Made by a program: the position numbers and the translations under genes | Shown: positions 62,401 to 64,000 of the stretch, piece after piece | Position numbering within the stretch: position 1 is the first letter of the stretch | Layout of the letters: every line of letters starts with the position of its first letter | Notes under the pieces: model-generated | Databases searched by the model: none | Seen by the model: the letters and a program-made list of their open reading frames with translations, nothing else | What the model was told of the DNA's origin: nothing | Assembly (NCBI RefSeq): GCF_016097555.1 | Contig: NC_054702.1 | Coordinates: forward strand, 104,112,973 to 104,176,972 | DNA: 64,000 nucleotides | Source of the DNA: Gigantopelta aegis | Lineage: Eukaryota; Mollusca; Gastropoda; Neomphalida; Peltospiridae | Reading direction: 5' to 3'

Positions 62401-63386
62401 GGCCCAATGGGCCCACTGATCGGGATTGATCCCAGACTGACCGTGCATCAATTGAGTGCTTTCCCACTGGGCTACATCCCACCCCTTACAAGAGCAAGGA
62501 ACTTTAGAAATTGATTACTTTTAAACTTGAAGTGAAACTGAAAGTTTGAACATATAGTGTGATATTCAGAATTTTGGAATCTATATATTAATGCATGCTA
62601 TCATGTATTAATCCATAACTTATGTACAGCAAATTAACAACACATTAGGCCTACTAAACAAATTGTTCCCCGAAGTGGGTGAGATTTGTTTTAATAGGCA
62701 GAATCACTTTGTTACATGGATGTAATACTCAAAATCTTCCGAGCAGGCCTAATTTAATGTTTATCGGGAGGGCCGTTTTTTCTTCTAGATAAATATTACT
62801 GAAAACATATACCTGGGGAATTTTCAGTCATATCTTCATCCATTCCTGAATCAGTTTTTTCACTTGATTCATCCTTCAATGGAACATGATCTTGCTGTAA
62901 AAAAAAAAAAAAGTAGCAAAAAAGGTTACTTCAAGTAACTTGTGCCTCAAATAATACTGCCTATTACTGGTAATTTTCTTTGTTCTGTATTTTGGGGAGT
63001 GAATAATTGCTTCACTATCTTAGATTATATGCAGAGCCATTAAAAATATTACTATTAATATTTAATTATATGGCATTGGCATCGGACATATGCCATGATA
63101 TGGACGTATTATGGTAGAGAGGAAATCCGCTGTCACTACTTCATGGGCTACTCTTTTCGATTAGCAGCAAGGGATCTTTTATATACACCATCACACAAAC
63201 AGGACAGTCCTACCGTATTATTTGTCATGTTAATCCTATTAGGACGGTTTTCGATCGGTCGAAATACACTATACTACTATTACTAGGCTCGAAATTCGAA
63301 CATTTATGATTTATGCATTAAATTCAAAGATCACCGATGCTCACAAACATGGCAACTACCTCATTAGTTCCTTGGACAACATTCAT
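32292..63386 (-). CDS. CLSPN: Claspin, replication-checkpoint mediator, 31 coding exons
   Basis: Exons in gene order: 63386-63360, 62894-62813, 61469-61408, 60721-60661, 60165-60131, 59451-59400, 57755-57682, 53725-53675, 51483-51423, 49725-49619, 48714-48615, 48179-48062, 47624-46551, 45372-45260, 44849-44608, 43893-43743, 42612-42478, 42061-41982, 41117-40942, 40657-40524, 40154-40037, 39164-39041, 38465-38344, 37396-37353, 37040-36911, 36341-36220, 35656-35529, 35132-35063, 34485-34406, 33370-33215, 32423-32292. Total 4,161 nt, 1,386 aa (human 1,339), phases agreeing throughout. Matches to remembered vertebrate claspin include LHSETQRIIR, IKPRLSGDPSSFINL, LPIEDSQDLY, SQMLDADGFL, LPDGDLYSDGKGR, NSKNFIFQVVSP and SIFNLLER at the C-terminus. 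Two Chk1-binding motifs ExxxLCSGxF lie at 968-977 and 1006-1015. Role in the family: fork-associated adaptor through which ATR activates Chk1, also supporting fork speed. Long acidic D/E runs fit a largely disordered nuclear protein. The first exon (MNVVQGTNE) is the least certain part. Confidence 0.93.
32485..32763 (-). mobile_element. SINE family A, type-II tail
   Basis: Shares the core GGGATCTTTTATATGCACC with other family-A copies, but the tail is ACGATGCACTCAACACATTT with GTCAGACATATGGTTCAGG, as in 39616 and 41628. Last claspin intron. Confidence 0.8.
35265..35485 (+). mobile_element. tRNA-derived SINE (family B), intact copy
   Basis: The head reads GGCCTCAGTGGCTTATCAGT and, in place of the T-arm, GGGTTCGAACCC, a perfect B box. 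The body shares TGACTCAATGGGTAGGTGTA and GTGTCCTGGACAGACAGCC with the copy at 14631. It lies in a claspin intron. Confidence 0.78.
35697..35850 (-). mobile_element. SINE family A, type-I tail, internally shortened
   Basis: Tail ACACCACTAGAGCACATTG joined directly to the head-proximal part (ATAGCCCAATGAGCTGATGG); the core is largely missing. Confidence 0.65.
36553..36850. repeat. Two adjacent palindromic MITEs
   Basis: First palindrome: GGTGCTTATAAAACTTTTCA against TAAAACTTTTATAAGCACGG (about 36556-36695). Second: GAGATTTTCAAAGCTGTTTT against AGATAGCTTTGGAAATCTGG (about 36703-36845). A partial relative of the second is at 44030-44085. Claspin intron. Confidence 0.6.
37521..37873 (+). mobile_element. 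SINE family A, type-I tail, full length
   Basis: Head CCCAGCGGTAAAGTGCTCAC, GGGATCGATCC B-box-like motif, core ATATAAAAGATCCCTTGCTA and tail CTCTAGTGGTGTCTTT ending in an A-tract. Claspin intron. Confidence 0.85.
39616..39845 (-). mobile_element. SINE family A, type-II tail, head missing
   Basis: Carries GCACTCAACACATTTTAATT, GGGCTACTCTTGTTGATTAG and GGGATCTTTTATATGCAC, and stops within CACTGGCTGGACCG. Claspin intron. Confidence 0.75.
40037..40657 (-). CDS. CLSPN: Claspin exons with the Chk1-binding motifs
   Basis: Two consecutive exons (40657-40524 and 40154-40037) each carry one ExxxLCSGxF motif: MDELLGLCSGKF with candidate phospho-serine S974, and MDELLGLCSGFF with S1012. In vertebrates, phosphorylation of the S/T in this motif creates the docking site for Chk1, and human claspin has three copies. 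FFP following the second motif resembles the third human motif (SGSFP). Confidence 0.9.
41131..41316 (-). mobile_element. SINE family A, type-I tail fragment
   Basis: Tail ACGACACCACTAGAGCACAT and a diverged core (GGGAATCTTTTTATATTCAC). The head is absent. It begins 14 bp beyond a claspin exon (41117). Confidence 0.7.
41628..41952 (+). mobile_element. SINE family A, type-II tail, best-preserved tRNA head
   Basis: GGGTGGGATGTAGCTCAGTG with TAGCTCAGTGGT as A box and GGATCGATTCC as B box, core, then AGTAGCCCATGAAGTGGCGA and AATGTGTTGAGTGCGCTGTT. Claspin intron. Confidence 0.88.
43185..43470. repeat. Interspersed 'gggccataactctg' repeat
   Basis: Shows AATTCAAGGGCCATAACTCA, TAGTACATGATAAAGCTATA and CAATATCTTGAAGCATTG. 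Further copies, each with two internal units of about 120 bp, are at 45620-45945 and 57890-58270. Claspin intron. Confidence 0.7.
43480..43743. repeat. 37-bp minisatellite starting at a claspin splice donor
   Basis: Seven copies of a 37-bp unit (TTCAGCATTTCACTCATACT then ATTTGGTATTAATAATA), with TTCAGCATTTCACT at about 43486 and every 37 bp after that. The unit's GGTATTAATACC palindrome is the donor of the claspin exon ending at 43743. Confidence 0.92.
44195..44335 (+). mobile_element. SINE family A, type-I tail only
   Basis: Only the 3' part: GTTTCCTCTCTAAGACTAAA to CTCTAGTGGTGTCTTTAAAC. Claspin intron. Confidence 0.7.
45620..45945. repeat. Interspersed 'gggccataactctg' repeat, second copy
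   Basis: Two successive units: GGGCCACAACTCTGTGAAAT and GAGCCATAACTCTGTAAAAA, each followed by AAAGT(C/T)AAA and CTGTAACAG. Claspin intron. Confidence 0.7.
46551..47624 (-). CDS. CLSPN: Claspin large central exon
   Basis: A single 1,074-nt exon codes for residues 277-635. It begins KKPHVIQHVLANVTPDELPR, passes through a long Ser/Asn/Glu/Asp-rich disordered stretch with degenerate NSDNENSKMN-like phrases, and ends with the conserved block FSELTDIKPRLSGDPSSFI and IINLIDRFLQHSKKK, which corresponds to the human IKPRLGADEDSFVIL region. The other claspin exons are 27-242 nt, so this exon is exceptional in size. Confidence 0.92.
48911..49350. repeat. Four copies of a 109-bp unit in a claspin intron
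   Basis: The phrase TCATCATAATGTTATTAATA starts at 48913, 49022, 49131 and 49240, exactly 109 bp apart. By eye the copies are identical, so the array is very young (or an assembly product). Each unit holds TTCTTGTAGACCGTAAAAAA and GGTAATGGTTTTACGGTGAA. Confidence 0.95.
51870..52395. repeat. Tandem array of 126-146 bp units
   Basis: AGATATG recurs at 51886, 52032, 52174 and 52300 within GTATGTAAGATATGGTCTGG and AAGGATTTACTGTTATGTGC. The right end reads ACAGACGGACAATGCCATAC. Related pieces are at 46010-46265 and, reversed, 21342-21390. Claspin intron. Confidence 0.8.
53805..53930. mobile_element. hAT-type MITE copy, left part (split by Harbinger element)
   Basis: Matches 19670-19770 by the phrases CACTAGCCATGGGATCA and AAAAATTCACTAGCCCTA, and stops at GTCACCTAAAG, where the Harbinger remnant begins. 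The continuation is at 55130-55250. Confidence 0.65.
53930..55130. mobile_element. Non-autonomous PIF/Harbinger element, internally deleted
   Basis: The segment interrupts a copy of the hAT-type MITE family (left part ends near 53930, right part resumes near 55130). On the plus strand, about 54160-54260 codes for RRECIFRDRLEPLDRYDDVE, the N-terminal signature of Harbinger transposases; the DDE catalytic part is missing. On the minus strand, 54648-54459 codes for MAETRGKKKGNFSEDDKRLL and FNSHSSIK, resembling the Myb/SANT-like partner protein of this superfamily. The ends share a loose inverted TCATGC motif and flanking CTAA, in line with a three-base target duplication. A 21-base poly-C run lies at 54327-54347. 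Confidence 0.6.
55130..55250. mobile_element. hAT-type MITE copy, right part
   Basis: Resumes the MITE after the Harbinger remnant, with TTTACAAAATAGACTTAA, a CACTATCC phrase and TTATTTACTAGCCCAACA. The terminal repeat itself is worn away. Confidence 0.6.
55810..55900. repeat. Palindromic repeat
   Basis: TTTATCTCACAACTCGTTTA on the left and GTTGTCACGAG-type complement AACAACTCGTGAGATAAATG on the right, around a loop near CTCGCTTTCGCTT. Claspin intron. Confidence 0.6.
57890..58270. repeat. Interspersed 'gggccataactctg' repeat, third copy
   Basis: Two units: GGGTCATAACTCTGAAAAAT and GGGCCATAACTCTGTCAAAA, ending in GAAAACAGACGGAGATG. Claspin intron. Confidence 0.7.
59560..59796. mobile_element. 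hAT-type MITE copy, right half
   Basis: Shows ATGTCACCTAAAAAGGGAG, TTTACTAGCCCAAAATTG and a right end ATCTAGAAGCTCTG, one base off the family terminus. A C16 then A13 run has expanded inside it (59669-59697). Confidence 0.65.
60215..60314. repeat. 22-bp perfect stem hairpin in a claspin intron
   Basis: GAACTTCACATACATTGTTT (continuing TC) at 60215-60236 pairs perfectly with 60293-60314 around a 56-nt loop. No mature-RNA evidence can be drawn from sequence alone. Confidence 0.8.
60865..61152 (+). mobile_element. SINE family A, type-I tail, diverged head
   Basis: Core ATATAAAAGGTCCCTTGTAA with a flanking CTGTCTGTGGGAGGATGC, tail GATGATTAATTAATCAATGT. Claspin intron. Confidence 0.72.
61975..62251 (-). 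mobile_element. tRNA-derived SINE, related head with a different body
   Basis: On the minus strand the head reads GTTGTAGTGGTTATGCCATC and TACTGGGTTCGTATCC (A and B boxes), close to family B. The body (CAGTGCCATCTCTAACCCAG) is different from that family. It abuts a family-A SINE at 62252. Confidence 0.65.
62252..62488 (-). mobile_element. SINE family A, type-I tail, shortened
   Basis: Plus-strand view: GGGATCTTTTATATGCACC, then CACTAGCTGGAACGAGAAAT and GGGCTACATCCCACCCC. Head complete, tail short. Claspin intron. Confidence 0.78.
63055..63210 (-). mobile_element. SINE family A, type-II tail, head missing
   Basis: Carries GGCTACTCTTTTCGATTAGC and GGGATCTTTTATATACACC. Sits in the first claspin intron, about 150 bp from the first coding exon. 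Confidence 0.72.
63360..63386 (-). CDS. CLSPN: Claspin candidate first coding exon
   Basis: This exon has ATG AAT GTT GTC and ends GAG|GTAGTT, leaving phase 0, which matches the phase-0 start of the next exon (QDHVPLKDE). It lies just downstream of the E2F-type promoter elements. Nine residues are too few for a homology argument, so the call rests on phase, the donor and the promoter context. Confidence 0.6.
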
Positions 63387-63500
63387 TTTAATTATAATAA
63401 GAAGAAAATGAGTGAAAACTGATAATTCCTTATCATTTGTTTTGACACATTTGGCGCAAGCATCATATTTCCCGCTTTATTCCACAAGCGCATGCGTTGT
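63387..63500 (-). promoter_or_regulatory. CLSPN: Claspin promoter with two E2F-type sites and an NRF1-like site
   Basis: Within about 115 bp upstream of the claspin ATG are TTTGGCGC (63450-63457) and TTTCCCGC (63468-63475), both matching the E2F consensus TTTSSCGC, and GCGCATGCGT (63488-63497), an NRF1-like palindrome. No TATA box is obvious. Vertebrate claspin is an E2F-driven S-phase gene, so the combination fits. Binding is inferred from consensus only. Confidence 0.65.
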
Positions 63501-63528
63501 TATTGCAATCTAGAAAGGGACACAACTC

Positions 63529-64000
63529 TTGCTTTCGTTTCTTTCTTCAGTATCCTGTAGCAAAGAGCTACAAACACAACACAACATAGGCTGGCATGCT
63601 TATTTACAAGATATGCTTGATAGTAACGACATTGACAAAAGTCTATTAACTAACGCTAAAATTCAGCCAAAATCAAAATCTAGCTACGCAAACAAAATCC
63701 TTGATGACAGATATTACGAACACTTTAAAATTAAGCTACAGAACTCTGAAAAGCTGCAAATATTTAAACATATTAAAAACAAATATGAAATGGCAAATTA
63801 CTTGAAATATATAAAAAAAATACCAATTTTAGACAAGCTCTCACAAAACTACGTTTATGTGCTCACAGACTGGAAATGGAGATAGGACGTTATAAGAATA
63901 TCCATAGAAATTACCGTATATGCCGGCTGTGCCAAAAAGAACCAGAAGATGAGATTCATTTTTTGACTCGGTGTAACAATAAATATGCATTTAAGAAAAA
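63529..64000 (+). mobile_element. LINE 3' fragment running off the window end
   Basis: The frame from 63529 (GWHAYLQDMLDSNDID, later KIKLQNSEKLQIFKHIKNKY) continues after about 63825 in another frame as FRQALTKLRLCAHRLEMEIG and RNYRICRLCQKEPEDEIHFL. The frame changes at an A-run (ATATAAAAAAAATACC), so a slip in that run probably broke the copy. The RLCQ...H..CNN region is the C-terminal zinc-knuckle of a LINE reverse transcriptase. It begins only about 30 bp beyond the claspin promoter elements and is truncated by the window edge. Confidence 0.75.

Noticed and set aside
1-64000. Search for retroviral, LTR or Polinton-like elements
   Set aside because: No paired LTRs, capsid, envelope or integrase-like frames were seen. 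The reverse-transcriptase-like pieces at 2105 and 63529 are LINE 3' ends.

Overview
This is a eukaryotic nuclear window, most likely from a mollusc and probably a gastropod. It is AT-rich, its genes are split by short-exon introns, and it is full of molluscan-type interspersed repeats: tRNA-headed SINEs, TTAA-flanked MITEs and a recurrent repeat carrying the phrase 'gggccataactctg'. No prokaryotic signal, rRNA, free-standing tRNA gene or CRISPR array was seen. The species is an inference from repeat style.

Three multi-exon protein genes could be rebuilt exon by exon with consistent splice phase. (1) Plus strand, 7015-15504: a 545-aa consortin-like protein (CNST), with an acidic N-terminus, a TPR-like middle, an RVxF-type PP1-docking motif and one C-terminal membrane helix. 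(2) Minus strand, 28249-23246: a 308-aa 2-oxoglutarate/Fe(II) oxygenase of the prolyl-4-hydroxylase type, with the full H-x-D...H...K set. (3) Minus strand, 63386-32292: claspin (CLSPN), 31 coding exons and 1,386 aa, apparently complete from an E2F-site-bearing promoter to a terminal exon ending in the family's SIF-type tail. Consortin and the oxygenase are convergent. The oxygenase and claspin lie on the same strand. No functional link between the three is evident beyond adjacency; claspin belongs to the replication checkpoint and consortin to membrane-protein sorting.

Layout: 1-2100 low-complexity A/T and poly-C sequence with a duplicated GC-rich block; 2105-2596 a LINE 3' fragment; 2600-6950 a MITE cluster including a 529-bp foldback; 6949-15504 consortin; 15505-22860 gene-poor repeats; 22860-28249 the oxygenase; 28250-32176 intergenic SINEs and one unexplained ORF; 32177-63500 claspin, whose introns hold many SINEs, four tandem arrays and a PIF/Harbinger remnant; 63529-64000 a second LINE fragment running off the window.

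The most unusual structure is a tandem array in the oxygenase gene, built from the tail of the catalytic exon together with its splice donor. Each unit is therefore a decoy 5' splice site. Other points of interest are a tandem repeat starting exactly at a claspin splice donor, a GC-AG claspin intron, a decayed duplicate exon in consortin, and several nested DNA elements with clear target-site duplications.
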